The translations under genes were made by a program, and so were the position numbers. Below the pieces are notes generated by a model, which saw nothing but the letters and a program-made list of their open reading frames with translations, had not been told where the DNA came from and did not search any database. 42,561 nucleotides of DNA from Zopfochytrium polystomum (lineage: Eukaryota > Chytridiomycota > Chytridiomycetes > Chytridiales > Chytridiaceae). Where the stretch lies: contig JAIVFJ010000426.1 in NCBI GenBank assembly GCA_025765615.1, positions 1-42,561 on the forward strand, in the 5' to 3' direction. Shown piece after piece: positions 20,160-30,776 of this stretch; the stretch's first letter is position 1, and each line of letters opens with the position of its first letter.

Positions 20160-20450
20160 TCCCAGCCGCCCTGCTCCGCCCCCCAACGCTGCCAGCCGCC
20201 CTGGCCCTCCTCTCTCCCGCCTAACCAGGCGGCTTCCCTTGAGCCCAGTTTATGAAGGAGATGGGTAGCCTTTCTGCCTTGAATCTCAGAAGGCAGCCCT
20301 TTCCACCCTTCGAGCAGAACAGAAGACCGACGACACCGCCCTCTTGCAGACATGCAGAAAGCCCATCAGGAACACACTGTTGCCTTGGAATCCGTCCGCC
20401 AAATTGTCGCCAACCACTCTGACAGCATCGGTCCGGTAATCGAGTTTCCC
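20160..20450 (+). mobile_element. Fragment of LINE ORF1 (plus strand)
   Basis: Read on the plus strand in shifting frames, this segment matches the ORF1 of the LINE at 4699-12138. PPWPSSLPPNQAASLEP corresponds to PPPPSPPHQAAFLEM, and ALESVRQIVANHSDSIG corresponds to ALETVRRNISNHSDSIS. Stops and frame changes show that it is a decayed relic. Similarity ends abruptly after about 20450. It probably derives from a related, not identical, element. Confidence 0.6.
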
Positions 20451-20639
20451 CGCATTGTTAACTTGGGATTTTGACGAGTATACCTTATTCATTCCCCATG
20501 GCGGTCCACAGGACGTGGTTGCTCAGAACTCACTGGAAAAGGGTATTCCATCCCCAAAGTCCCAAGTAGTAATTATGGATGTTCTACCATCCAATTTGAG
20601 TGAGGATAGGAGGAATGGGAGGTGAGACAGGTGATCAGT

Positions 20640-21793
20640 TTCGAAACAGATAGATGCAAAAGCCATTTTGGAGCCGGGCAGACCTGAGAAGACGAAGACA
20701 GCGCTTTCCAGCCCGCCTGAATAATTCCTCGTGGTGTTTCGACAGTCCTCTTATGTCTACCAGATTCGATGTCCTACACCTCTCGAGAGTCGATAGAGGT
20801 GTTTCGAAGTTCAGCAAGCCGATTTCCACTTAGCCACATGGCGACAACACCAGTGGCCTCTCGCAGATTGCACAAGAGCCTACCATCCGTAGTGTCCCAA
20901 ACAAATATCTCTCATTCCTGCAAGCAGCAGGGGGCGGCGACCCGAGTCCCTCAAACCGAAGGGGCGCCGACCTTATTGTCCCGCCAATATTCCCACTTGC
21001 GATGGTTTTCTTGCAGAGGCCCGTCACAGCGTCCCAAATTGGAAGGGATGGTTAGTCGAAAGCACTGTAAAGCTGTCCACGGAGAGATCAATAGCCGTGG
21101 AGGAAACGCGGCCGGAGATTGGATCGACCATCAAAAGCGAGATGTCGAACCGAATTGGGGTTGCGATAGAGGGGAATGAAGCCGCTCAAGGGCTGGGAGC
21201 CCGTCACGACGCCCCCGGGTAAGTTTGATTGGCCGAAACAAAGTCTTGGTCCGCTGTCCGTGGCGGGGACGCACTGGAGCCACGCTTCAAACATACGGCA
21301 GAAAGGTTTCTGTTGGTGTTTGAGATCATCCTGCGGGGCAAACACATGACTGAAACTCCAGTAAACGGGAAGCAACCAGAAATTACGAAAGATGGTGAGA
21401 ACCGGGGCTTGCTGCAAGGATTGACAGACTTCGCTTCCGTCTGTGCCGGCGTTCGCTTCGGCTGTCCGGCATGGAGGCGGAAACGACGGCCCCAAGCTGG
21501 GCAGGGCCGACAGCACATGGGAAAGATGGACCCACTCCGCCGGGTCGCCTTCGCCGCCAAAGACGTTTCCTGCAGGCACGCGAGAACGGGGGTCGTCAGC
21601 GGCGACGGCAGGGGAGCCCAGCAGTGGCAGCCACGCGACTGCCGTCGATTGTGTCATAGCCTGCAGTCAACCAGGCGAGGGAGCGGCAAGTCGTGGCGAG
21701 CTGCACGATATCGGCGTCCGAGAGATGCGGATTAACGATGGTGTCGACGAGAACGGAGGGGGTAAGCTGAAGAAGAGGTGAACGAGAGTACAA
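20640..21793 (-). pseudogene. F-box plus WD40 locus, broken and possibly chimeric (copy 2)
   Basis: An ATG at 21793 opens an F-box-like helix set (LLQLTPSVLVDTIVNPHLSD, then IVQLATTCRSLAWL). The frame must shift within 21600-21657 to continue as WLPLLGSPAVAADD and onward to a stop at 21088. From about 21096 down to 20681 the DNA is clearly homologous to 16939-17354 of copy 1 (VTGLCKKTIASGNIGGTI against VTGLCKKTIAGGNIGGTI), with its own indels. Upstream of 21096 there is no similarity to copy 1. The locus therefore joins a different F-box N-terminus to the same WD-repeat end, either as a chimera or as a diverged family member. It is not translatable as it stands. Confidence 0.6.
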
Positions 21794-22451
21794 CGACCCG
21801 CCGCTGGGATGGTGTACCCATTTGGGTGAATGACAGTTTTTCGGACAAATGCTCAGAGAAGAGATTTAATAGGGAAACGACAAACCCCTTGCGGTCCCTT
21901 TGTGACTCTCCCTTACCAGCAGACTACCAAAATTACCGCTAAGGCTGGATAAATGGGGAAGCTGAGAAGAGGGATGGAACTCTAAAAATTGGTCTCATTG
22001 CCACAATCGACAAAAAACACGAGCAACAACCAGTACGCGGAAGCAAGTTCTCCTTATCCGGGGGCCACCACAACTCACAAAGCGAGGGAAAGGGCTCGGG
22101 GCTCGAGGGAGAAGTCTCGATGTTCAAAACAAGAAATAGACGGAGGAAGCCAGCTGGGCAGGGGAAAGAATGAAACAATTAAAAAGAAACAAGGCGCTGG
22201 TGAATGATGATGCGGTGGAATGGAAAAAGATGTGAAGGTGTTGGGACGAGAGGAGTGGAGGAAAAAGAAGGCGAAGGAGATGGAAATGGGGAATGGAAAT
22301 TGGAAGAAGAAAAAGGGACGTGGGGTAATTTTCAAAAGGTAGCCCTATAATGAATATAGCTGTTGATGAGAGACAGCCCAACGCGTCAGCAGCTCCCCGC
22401 CTGCCAAAAGATGCTCTTCTTTCTTTTTCGTTTTCATTTCTTCTATCGTAC
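21794..22451. other. Intergenic interval
   Basis: The sequence is purine-rich on the plus strand, with long GA stretches around 22080-22320. I see no gene, repeat family or clear regulatory site. It serves as 3' flank for the minus-strand gene ending at 22452. Confidence 0.45.
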
Positions 22452-24204
22452 TTAACGAGGCACGCGCGCCTCCGCCTCCATCTTCAGCTTGTTAGAGTGA
22501 GCGATTGCGTTCTGCAGATTTTTCGACGTTCCAATCTGGCGAAAGAACAAAAGCAAAATAGTTTCTGTCAGCCACTTTTTCCCGACAACTGCATTCTGTC
22601 ATCACCCAACCCCACACCACCTCCTACCAGCAACCAAGGCAACCACGGCACTCAAGCAACCAAGAAAAGCGACCACACACAAAAAAAAAGCCTCACCTCC
22701 GCCTTTGAAAACTTGACGAACGGTCCTTGCTGCGGCGCCGGCTTGACCGGCACGGCGCCGGCGCTAGGCAGCCCCGGGACCGCCACCGCGGCGGCGCCAC
22801 CGCTTGGATTCGCCACGCCGCTTTGACCAATGATGACCGGGCGGTACCCCGGCGCGGCGGTTACCTCGCCGTTGGCGTTGACGTAGTAGTTAAGCGCGGG
22901 CACCATGTACACTCCCGGCTGGCCGGCTTGCGGCAGCTGTGTCTGCGGCTGCCCGGGCGCGACAGGCATCGGTACGACGGGCTGTTGCGGGGTCGGCGCG
23001 GACTGCGCGAACGTCTGTGGGACGGGTCGTGCAGCGACGCCACCGCCGGACGTAGGGCCCGCGGCGAGGGGCCGGCGGGAGCTGCTGTTGTTGCTAGCGG
23101 ACGAGCTGCCAGAGCTCGGCAGCTTCGGGGGCAGGCTGTGGCGCTTGGACTGGAGGGCCGCGACGACGGCGGAGGACGGCGGGGAGAGGAAGAGGTCTGG
23201 GTGGACGGCGGGGCGGGTGGAGGACGACGGTGGTGGGGCGCCCGCTCGGGATCCGCGGCTGGCGGAGGGAGAAGCGGGGGGCTGCGGGGAGGCGCGGGAC
23301 TTGCCTTTGGACGGGGACGACGGGGACAATGGGGCGGGTGATGCGTCCCGCTTGCCGAGCGCGGTAAGCGAGTTGGTCGATCCGCGCTTTTTGGCCGCGC
23401 GCTTTGTGGGCTTCTGCTGCTGCGTGGCGTCTGCAAGTGATGATGCGGGTCTCTCTGCGAGGGCAGCAGCAGCCGCCGGTGCCTTTTTGATTGCCTGATC
23501 TGAATGCCGTCTTCCACCGACCGGTTGTCTGATCGGACCAACCTCATCGTCGTCAGACTCGGATCCAGAGTCGCTCTGACTTCCCTCGCTCTCTCCGTCG
23601 TCCTGCAGTCTCTTCTGGTAGACCTTGTCGATAGCAAGCATCAGACCGTCGTCTTCGTTCGCTGCAGCACGCATTTGAGAGAGCTGTTTTGAGTCGTATC
23701 CAGTGTTCGCAGCCGAGGCCGTGCTGTAGCGCTTATCCCGCTTTTGTTCAGTTCCGTGTTGCCCTGTTGTTGGAGGGGAGGTCAAACTGCGCCCAGACGC
23801 GGACCTTAAGAGTCCAGAACCCCGACGATCTCCTGCACTCTTCTCTCCAGCGTTGACCGATGCTCGGCTTCCACGACGTGATTGGCTAACCGGCGAAGGA
23901 GTGGGGGCATGCGCTTGGCGGCCTTCGGCAGAGGGCTGCTTCGAAATGCCCAGCGAGTTCGCCGAGAGCTGCTGGCTGCCAGAGCGGGATCGCACCTTGC
24001 CGCTCGTATCCAGCTTGGGAAGCTGGCTTGTCGAGCTGAAACGGCGAACATGACCGAGAGGGACGTGGTCGTCGTGATCATCGTTGTCGGACATCATCGC
24101 TGCATGAGCCTGGAGCGGACGATGGGATAGCACGAATGAGGTGATAGTTGGAAAGTCGGAACAGATTTGGGAGGACTGCTCACCATTCGCTGCTTATCGT
24201 TCAT
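22452..24204 (-). CDS. Disordered Ser/Pro/Ala-rich protein, three exons
   Basis: Proposed exons are 24184-24204, 22697-24109 and 22452-22535, with GT-AG introns (donors GTGAGC and GTGAGG) in phase, giving 505 residues. The tiny first exon encodes MNDKQRM; a fallback start is the ATG pair at 24097-24092. An acidic N-terminus (SDNDDHDDH) is followed by Ser/Arg-rich segments with repeated kinase-like sites (RRGSRAS, KRYSTAS, KRHSLPP) and a more ordered patch (DDGLMLAIDKVYQKRLQDDG). The C-terminal region is Pro/Gln-rich with YMVPALNYYVNANGEV. Exon 3 ends in a short helix (KNLQNAIAHSNKLKMEAEA). I do not recognise a family; a phosphoregulated scaffold is a guess from composition. The first exon overlaps the end of the upstream frame (24194-25560), so both may be one gene. 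Confidence 0.55.
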
Positions 24205-25560
24205 GCCGCCGCAGCGTTTGTGGGACTTCCGCCTCCTGCTCCTGCGGTTCTTCGCTCGCACCTTCGTCTGCGTTCAGCTTGGACCACGATGTTTTCAGAC
24301 GCTGAATGAACGACTTCATCTTGTCGCCAAACTTGGACTTTGGACGCCGCTCCGCCTCCCTGACGTCAACGGCGCTTGCTGTGGGTGTTGGAGACGAGGC
24401 GGCGCGAGACAGCTGTTGGTTCATCGGCGGGTTGAACGACGCCGTGCTGTGGGGCCGAGCAGCAATAGATGGATCGCTGTATCGCGCCGGCCGTCTCATG
24501 GGCTGCGGCGAAGGTGCGTGAAGATCCATGGGGAGCGGGGTCGAGGGCGAAGGAGGAGGATGGGGCGAGTTGGAGATCGTGGCGGTGCCGTGTGACACGG
24601 TGTCGTTGGCGCTGGCACCGCCGTCCGTCGCGCTCCACTTTTTTGTGCTGCGCTGAGACGCGGGAGATCCGCTGCTGCCGCCCGCCGCCGCCGCCAGAGA
24701 GCAGGACCGCCGTAGCCGCGGGCGTCGTGCTGTGGGAGATGGCCGAAAACCGCTTGCTGTTGCCTCCAAACGAATGACTGCCGCTGGCATTGCCACCGCC
24801 GCTGTTGTTGTTGTTGAGGCTGCCGTTGCTACTGCTCCTGTGCCAGGAATCGCGTGACTGTGCGGGTGGCTCCACCAAAAGCGCTGCGGCGCTCAAGCGC
24901 TTGTCGGCGCGGCTCATCCCCTGCTGGTTGAGGAGGGGCTGGTGCCGAAACTGCCGTCGCGGGGTTGGTCGAGATGAAGTTCAACCCAGAAGTGGTTCTC
25001 CATGGAGGCTCCGTCGACGACGAGCGTGCACTGACGGCGCTGAGGCGCTTGCTGTGCCGGTTGAAAACTTTGGGTTGGCGGTACGCTGTCCCGCCTCCGC
25101 CAGTCCCACCATCATCTCCGTAGACCTCATCCTCCGACGTTGAATCGCGCTCCGTGATAGAGTCCATGGACGGAGAGGCCGCCGAGAGCCCAGACTGCTC
25201 GATCGACAAGGACGACGACGACGACAACGACTGCTGTACAGAGCGGCCGGCGCCAAAAGGACGCTGCTGAAAGCGGGGCGAAGTCGGACGGGGCGGGGAA
25301 GGGGGCTGGACGTCAAACTTTAGGGGAGGCGGCGCAATGGATGGAGACGGCAAAGATGAAGGCGAAGATGAGGAGAGGGACGAGGAGGAGGAGGCGGAGG
25401 AGGAAGACGAAGAAGAAGACGACGAGGACGACGACGACGATGAGGACGCCGTGGAGACGAGGGGGTAGAGGGCGGAGGAGGAAGCGGGGGCCGTCGTCGC
25501 CGCTAACGAGGCCGCTGAAGTTTCAAGGGCAGCAGGGGTACGAGGCCGTGGAGCGGACAT
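24194..25560 (-). CDS. Disordered Ser-rich protein with KR(L/F)SA motifs, frame broken twice
   Basis: It starts at an ATG at 25560 (MSAPRPRTPAALET). Early on it has a Ser run of about 40 codons (25360-25450), then Pro-rich sequence. Three similar motifs follow: HSKRLSAVSAR, ADKRLSAAALL and NSKRFSAISHS, which look like repeated phosphorylation sites. The C-terminus is a basic helix (KSKFGDKMKSFIQRLKTSW) that could bind membrane or a partner, then an acidic end. The frame is continuous only if one base is removed from the G run at 24935-24938 and one from the CCC at 24681-24683. Both changes restore good composition, so assembly insertions are likely. The stop at 24194 lies only about 100 bases before the next minus-strand gene. 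Confidence 0.5.
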
Positions 25561-26009
25561 GAGAAGGAAAGGGTAGCGATCGAACGATGTCCAGTTGAGG
25601 GATCTCTCTCACTCTCTTGCTGTGGCTTTCTCGTTTTGTTTCAGTCCAGCCCCATCTCCGCCACAATTCCGCCGAAGAAGGCGCAAAAATACCTTGACAG
25701 ATGGTAGCCAGAAAAGGATCCACACACTGCCGGCTTGCACCGTGGATCCCGGCACTAGAGGGGCGTTTACGTAAAGCTAAACGCACGAGCGCCCACTTGC
25801 TGCTTGTGCGAATCTCATACGCCAATGCCTCTTCATTTGGACAGTCGCAGACTGCTTCTTACTTCAGAGGACATTCCGTTTTTTGATGCACAACGGACCA
25901 TCGCAGCCTGCAGGCAGAAAAATACACGGAACACTCTCGTACATGCTCAAACAGTGTTCGCATGAATCGACAATGCATTCTGCACGACCACCAAGCAACA
26001 TCCACCAAT
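25561..26009. other. Intergenic interval
   Basis: The upstream region of the Ser-rich minus-strand gene and the 3' flank of the Mpv17 gene. Homology to the duplicated Mpv17 unit extends only slightly into its right end. I see no other feature. Confidence 0.4.
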
Positions 26010-26657
26010 TTATCCACCTCCCCGTCCACCCCCAATCGTCGCCAAGTAACTTGTCCACGCGAGCCCCACCCCATTCACAAACACAACCCTCGCCGTCCCC
26101 GCTGGCACATACCGAAACGTCACGACGTTAACCGCCGGCCAGATCGACCAAGCGGCCGCGTACAGCCGCGGAAACCGCTGCCCCCACGTCTGCCGCCACG
26201 TGTACGGCGGGTCTCCGCGAACCGCCGCACCGAAGAAGATCACGCTGCTCAGGTACGGCGGGGAGACAGTAAGCTGCGAAAGCAGCGCTTTGGCGATCGC
26301 ACGGCGCAGCGTGGTCGAGGCGCCGATCAGGTTGTCGAGGGCGTTGAAGGTTGCGAGGTAGATGGGGCCGGCCCAGAGGAGGCCGAGGAGGGCTTTGGTT
26401 GGTTCCGAATGAGCGAAGAATAAGAAGGGTGGGAGGAGCAAGAGCAGTCAGCGACTGGAAGGCAAAATGTCCACGCTAAACGATCACTGCGACAGACCCA
26501 TGGCAGCCGTCCGGTTCGGATTCCACTCCTCGGCGTCCTCGATGCCCTTTTGCGCGATCACGTCGCCGGCGAGCAAGAAGGCGCCCGAGGCTGCCGAAGA
26601 CTTGGCGAGATTAAAACGGTCTAGGCCGTGGACCAACCACCACAGACGGGTTCGCAT
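26010..26657 (-). CDS. Mpv17/PMP22 family membrane protein
   Basis: Two exons, 26498-26657 and 26010-26392, with a GT-AG intron of 105 bases (donor GTCTGT, slightly unusual) give 180 residues, the usual size for the family. The N-terminal part contains ASGAFLLAGDVIAQKGIED, matching the family's gxGDxxAQ segment. The middle has LLGLLWAGPIYLATFNALDN. The C-terminal signature is WPAVNVVTFRYVP followed by RVVFVNGVGLAWTSYL. Four membrane segments are expected. Family members sit in the inner mitochondrial or peroxisomal membrane and are linked to stress tolerance and metabolite or ion passage (yeast Sym1, human MPV17). A second, truncated copy lies about 1.1 kb away. All key family residues that I can check are present. 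Confidence 0.88.
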
Positions 26658-27136
26658 GATGTAAAGTGCGAGAAGTGTGCGGTGCTGCGGTGTTAGGCCG
26701 GGCTAGGCGGCCTGGGCGGTCTGCGTGATGTGAGGGAAGGACGGTAAAGAGGTCTGATTTAAAGCGACGGGAGTCAAGGCCATTCGGCCTCGCGTGCGCG
26801 GTGAAACGAAAGCCCTTTCTGAACTGGAGGTGGAAGTGAAGTGAAGTGAAGTTGCAAAAACCGTTGGATTGATATTTATTATGCCGACACCAAAGGAATC
26901 AGTCAATTTCACATTCGATTTGATTTGATTGAAGATCATCCTGGGAGAGCACCTCAAACGCACACCTGATCTACACTACATGTACTCGCTATTCTCGGAC
27001 TCAACAAAAAGCTCATTCCGCTCTTGTTAATATCCCGACGTTGTCGGAACAACAGAAGACCCCATGGGGCACCCTCGCAAATGCTCATCTAGTGTTCAAA
27101 GAATCACACCCTTTCCCAACCAGAAGGACAGACCCG
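26658..27136. other. Spacer between the two Mpv17 copies
   Basis: About 480 bases containing the upstream region of the intact Mpv17 gene and the 3' flank of the truncated copy. I see no gene or recognisable site. Confidence 0.4.
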
Positions 27137-27734
27137 TCATCTCCCATCCGCTCCCCCTCTAGCCACCAACTCACCGCTCCCGCCCTGCTCCCTCCCCCCA
27201 CCTCCCCCAACCGTCGCCAAGTAACTCGTCCACGCCAGCCCCACCCCATTCACAAACACGATCCTCGGCGTGCCCGCTGCCACATACCGAAACGTCACGA
27301 CGTTCACCGCCGGCCAGATTGAGCACGCGGTCGCGTACAGCCGCGGGAACCGCTGCCCCCAGGTTTCGCGCCACGTGCTCGTCGGGTCCCCGCGCAGCGC
27401 CGCGCCGTAGAGGATGACGCTGCTGAGGAACGGCGGGGAGACGGTGAGCTGCGTGATGAGGGCTTTGGCGATCGCGCGGCGCAGCGTGGTCGAGGCCCCG
27501 ATCAGGTTGTCGAGGGCGTTGAAGGCGGTGTGGTAGAGCGGTCCGGACCAGAGGAGGCCGAAGGCGGCTTATTGTTGAGAGGATCAACAGAAGGAAGGAA
27601 AGAGGTGGGTCAGCCGTTGCGAGGCAAGTGACAACTCGGAAAGATCACTGCGACAGACCCATGGCAGCCGTTCGGCTTGGGTTCCATTCCGTGGCGTCTT
27701 CGATGCCCTTTTGAGCGATCAGATCGCGGCGAGA
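27137..27734 (-). pseudogene. 5'-truncated duplicate of the Mpv17/PMP22 gene
   Basis: The second exon (27137-27567) reads openly from AAFGLLWSGPLYHTAFNALD through WPAVNVVTFRYVA and RIVFVNGVGLAWTSYL. It ends with a longer Gly-rich tail than the intact copy. The end of exon 1 is also present (LIAQKGIEDATEWNP to the same GTCTGT donor at 27658). Upstream of the Asp-Leu-Ile-Ala-Gln motif the homology stops and an in-frame TGA lies at 27735-27737. There is no start codon in the remaining part, so the first membrane segment is lost. Most of the reading frame has stayed open, which suggests a fairly recent duplication or use of a new start exon that I cannot see. Confidence 0.8.
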
Positions 27735-28046
27735 TCAGTTGGGCGATCACTCGCTGGGTTTGTCAGGCCCCTGATCCGTTTGGCTCCGAAGAAAGGCCGG
27801 AGCTCCACAATACCCAGACTGCGTCGGGTCCAACTCCAACTCGCGTGCGTCAGCTTCAAGTCGAAAGAAGTGTTGCAACTGAGTGTAGGACATTCGTGGG
27901 GTCAATCTCGGCACCTCCTTCGCAGTGTTGGATCTGCAAGGGAATACCAAATACCACCGACTTGGAGTCCTTCGACACTGTGAACCCAGGCTTCTCCCAT
28001 TCACGTAGTGAGCGTGAGAACAGAAAATTTAGCCATCTCCACAATC
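27735..28046. other. Interval between the Mpv17 duplicate and the next gene
   Basis: Two minus-strand frames read like protein (KPGFTVSKDSKSVVFGIPLQ and SYTQLQHFFRLEADARELEL) but switch frame near 27890 and have no clear start or splice signals. They may be remnants of another gene. I do not call a gene here. Confidence 0.35.
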
Positions 28047-29837
28047 ATGAACAACATGGGCTCGGAGCTGCGCCGATCGCGCCGTGGCGGCGGAAAGCTC
28101 AGAGGAGGAGTGCGTAGACTTCCGCGGTGGACGGCCGCGGCGGCAGCGGACGGCGGTGCTGGGAGGGCCGACAGCCCCCCGGGCATTCTGGAGCTGCTTC
28201 GGGCAAAGTACGGCGGTCCAACCGATGACACAGCGGAAGCGGCAGCAGCAGCCGTGGCTCCCGGCCCCGCCACTGTGGACAAGACTGCAGACTCCGCCGC
28301 GCCGCCACCTTGGATCGCAGCGATCCGTCGTCCGAAGAAACCGTCCACTGCGATAGGCGCACGGACGGAGGAAGGCAGGGCGCGGCACCTCGAGGGACCT
28401 ACCCGCGCATTTCGGAACGTGCGGTCCGCGGGAGTGAGCTTGGACATCTTGGAGATGGAGGACTGGCGCGGGGCTGTGGCAAAGCGGATGCGAGCAGCCA
28501 AGAGGCGTGGCAAGGCGGCCACGGGTGAGTGGTACCGGTGTAGGATCATCATACAACCTGTCGTTGTTGCGCTGACGTGTTTCTTCGCACAGCCGCGTCA
28601 TCGGCGATGGTATCTTCCAAGTCGTGGGCCTCGCGGAACCGGCACGGTGCCAGCCTGCCGCCCTCGCCATCTTCACACAGCGCCGCACCCCCGCTCTCCC
28701 GCGCATCCCCAGACTCCCCCGGATCGACCAACACCCACCTCACAGGCACCGCCGCGACGTCCCCGCCCCGCCGTCACCGCCCAGCGCCTTCGTCCACGTC
28801 GACGCCCGCCACGCGAAAATCCATCCTGCGCACCCCGCGCTCTGGGGCGCGTTTCTTCCACACCCCGCCGACACCGTCCCCGCGTGCGTCGGTAGCTGCG
28901 TCCGGGTTCTCGCTTGCCAGAAGCATTGTGAAGGGCGCGACGGACGCGATGTCGACGGCAGCGGAGATGGGAACGTCGGTGGCGGCGACGGACCACGACT
29001 CGGCGCTGAGAGTCAAGAGGGAGGATGCGGGGTGGTGGGGGGCCGGTGTGTCGGCGCCGTTTTCACCGCGCGGTGCGTTTGAGAAAGTCGTGCTGGCACG
29101 GATGGAGAGAAGCACTAAGGGTCGAGAGATGGGAGCACCTCGGGTTTTAACTCACAATGAGGCCTCCCGTGCTCTGCGGGAGACCAACGAGGCTTCAGAT
29201 GTGGCGACTTTTGGAGACTTGACCCACGACGGCGTGGATCATGAGCAGAACACCTTGACCCGCTCACCTCGACTCGGTGAAAGCGCGTTTTCGATCTACG
29301 ACTACAATTCAACGTTCTCGAGGACAGGTCCAAGCGACAACGTGACAGTCGCCCCGCAGCCGGAAGCCGTATCGCCTGGTAATAATCTTGCCAAAGGTGG
29401 CATCGTTGAACAAGTATTGGAAGAAGATGAGGACCGCATGTGGGATAGGATCTTTTCTGGCTGATGTGCAGGATCTAGAGAATCGCGACTTCCCCTCGGC
29501 GCAGAGAGAAGAAATCTGGACCGCCCACAACGCCGCCGGCATATCACCGCAGCACGATTTAATCGGCGACTCCCTCGACGGTCGGCAAGTTGATTCTGCG
29601 GACCGGCAATCCTGGCGTCCGGTCGATGGTCAACCACTATCGCAACGGCCTCCTTCACCGGATGCACAGCTTTTCAAAAGCTGCGGGGTGACGGCTGCGG
29701 TGGAGGAGGCGGTGGAGGACGAGTCTGCGGCGTTGGCGTCGCGGGTGGCGGCCCTGGAGAGCGACGTGGAGGCAATCCACGCGGCCATGGCGGCCTGCTT
29801 GGATCGCGTGCGGATCGTGGAGCAGACTGTCTTTTGA
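28047..29837 (+). CDS. Unrecognised basic, Ser/Pro-rich protein with C-terminal helix
   Basis: Three exons fit: 28047-28524, 28593-29413 and 29472-29837, giving 554 residues. The first intron has a strong GTGAGT donor. The second (58 bases, GTATTGG to TGCAG) removes an in-frame TGA and joins GGIVEQ to DLENRDF in phase. The N-terminus is Arg/Gly-rich. PPGILELLRAKYGG and SLDILEMEDWRGAVAKRM look like short helices. A Ser/Thr-Pro-rich middle contains RKSILRTPRSGARFFHTPP, which resembles a docking or kinase-target motif. The last 45 residues form a probable coiled coil (ALASRVAALESDVEAIHAAM). If the second intron is retained the protein ends at 29464 after a short acidic stretch (EEDEDRMWDRIFSG). 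I do not recognise the family; a cytoskeletal or nuclear role would be a guess. Confidence 0.6.
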
Positions 29838-30095
29838 AGTGGCGTTACTTTGTGTCTCGTCTGAGACTTACCGCCACCAAATTATCTTAGCGAAGGGAGG
29901 CGAGAGAGGGGAGAGAGAGAGAGAGACAGAGAGAGAGTGATAGAGAGAGCGTGTGTGAAAGTGAATGACAGGCGGTCCACCGCTCCAAAGGAACTCGGCA
30001 TTGTTATAAATACATCCACCGAACAAAGCGACCTTCTGTGCCAACCGACCCCCGTCGCTGCCAATCATCCAACGAAACACCAATCCCCGAAATAT

Positions 30096-30776
30096 ATGCT
30101 CCTTTTCACGAAACTTTTGCCTTTGGCAATCTGCATGTTGCTTCTTGTTGGGTCTGTTGCCTTGGCTCTCCTGTGTTTTTGTTTTGCAAAAGTTACTAAA
30201 CAACAACTCCTGCCTCTCGCGCCCGCCTCTACTGCTTTCCTTTTCCCCAATCCTTCCCCACCCCATCACCGTCGTGCACGATTTGAACTTTCTCTTCTAC
30301 ATAACTACAGTAATCCCAACCGTGCTAGTGCGCGTCCACAACCCAGCGGCTCCTTATTGGAATCCAAGGAAGAGCACAAGAGCGAGACACCGCCAGCCAC
30401 CACCAAGAAACAGAAGGGCGCGCCCATTTTTGGAGGCACCCAGCTGGATCCCATCCCAGAAGACGCGACCGTCAAACAACACATGCCCATCGACATGGAT
30501 TGGGCGAACGAGAGGGCGGCGGCAACCCACGGCCAAGTGTCCGCCGGAGACATTGCAAACTGGGTCTCGGGCATGGACACCAAGAGGAACAAGGTTGCTG
30601 AGAAGTTCGATGGGCATCCGCGGTTTGAGGAAGCAGCAAGGGCGATCGACATGGAGAGCTTGGACCACAGGCTTGAAGTTTCGGCCAAGCTGCCACAGAA
30701 GCCGCCCACTAAAGAGTCTTCGTCGAAAAAGCCTGCGACTGGGAAGCCAGCTGGGAAGAAGAAGAAGACGCAGTAA
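30096..30776 (+). CDS. Unrecognised 226-residue protein with N-terminal hydrophobic segment
   Basis: The open frame runs from the ATG at 30096 to a TAA at 30774-30776. Residues 2-33 (FTKLLPLAICMLLLVGSVAL and onward) form a hydrophobic signal or anchor. A poorly conserved-looking Ser/Pro/His stretch follows, then a hydrophilic region: GAPIFGGTQLDPIPEDATV, DMDWANERAAATHGQ, GDIANWVSGMDTKRNKVAEK. The C-terminus is Lys-rich (KPAGKKKKTQ). The first third has weaker coding character, so an unseen intron or a later start cannot be excluded. The family and function are unknown. Confidence 0.45.
   Translation: MLLFTKLLPLAICMLLLVGSVALALLCFCFAKVTKQQLLPLAPASTAFLFPNPSPPHHRRARFELSLLHNYSNPNRASARPQPSGSLLESKEEHKSETPPATTKKQKGAPIFGGTQLDPIPEDATVKQHMPIDMDWANERAAATHGQVSAGDIANWVSGMDTKRNKVAEKFDGHPRFEEAARAIDMESLDHRLEVSAKLPQKPPTKESSSKKPATGKPAGKKKKTQ

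Noticed and set aside
19703..20353. A 216-residue minus-strand open frame
   Set aside because: Its first part is antisense to the LINE ORF1 relic, and its last part is antisense to a plus-strand frame with better third-position composition. It has no recognisable domain.
22727..23341. A 204-residue plus-strand open frame
   Set aside because: It is the antisense shadow of the disordered minus-strand gene. Its Arg/Gly-rich composition is that expected from the reverse of Ser/Pro codons.
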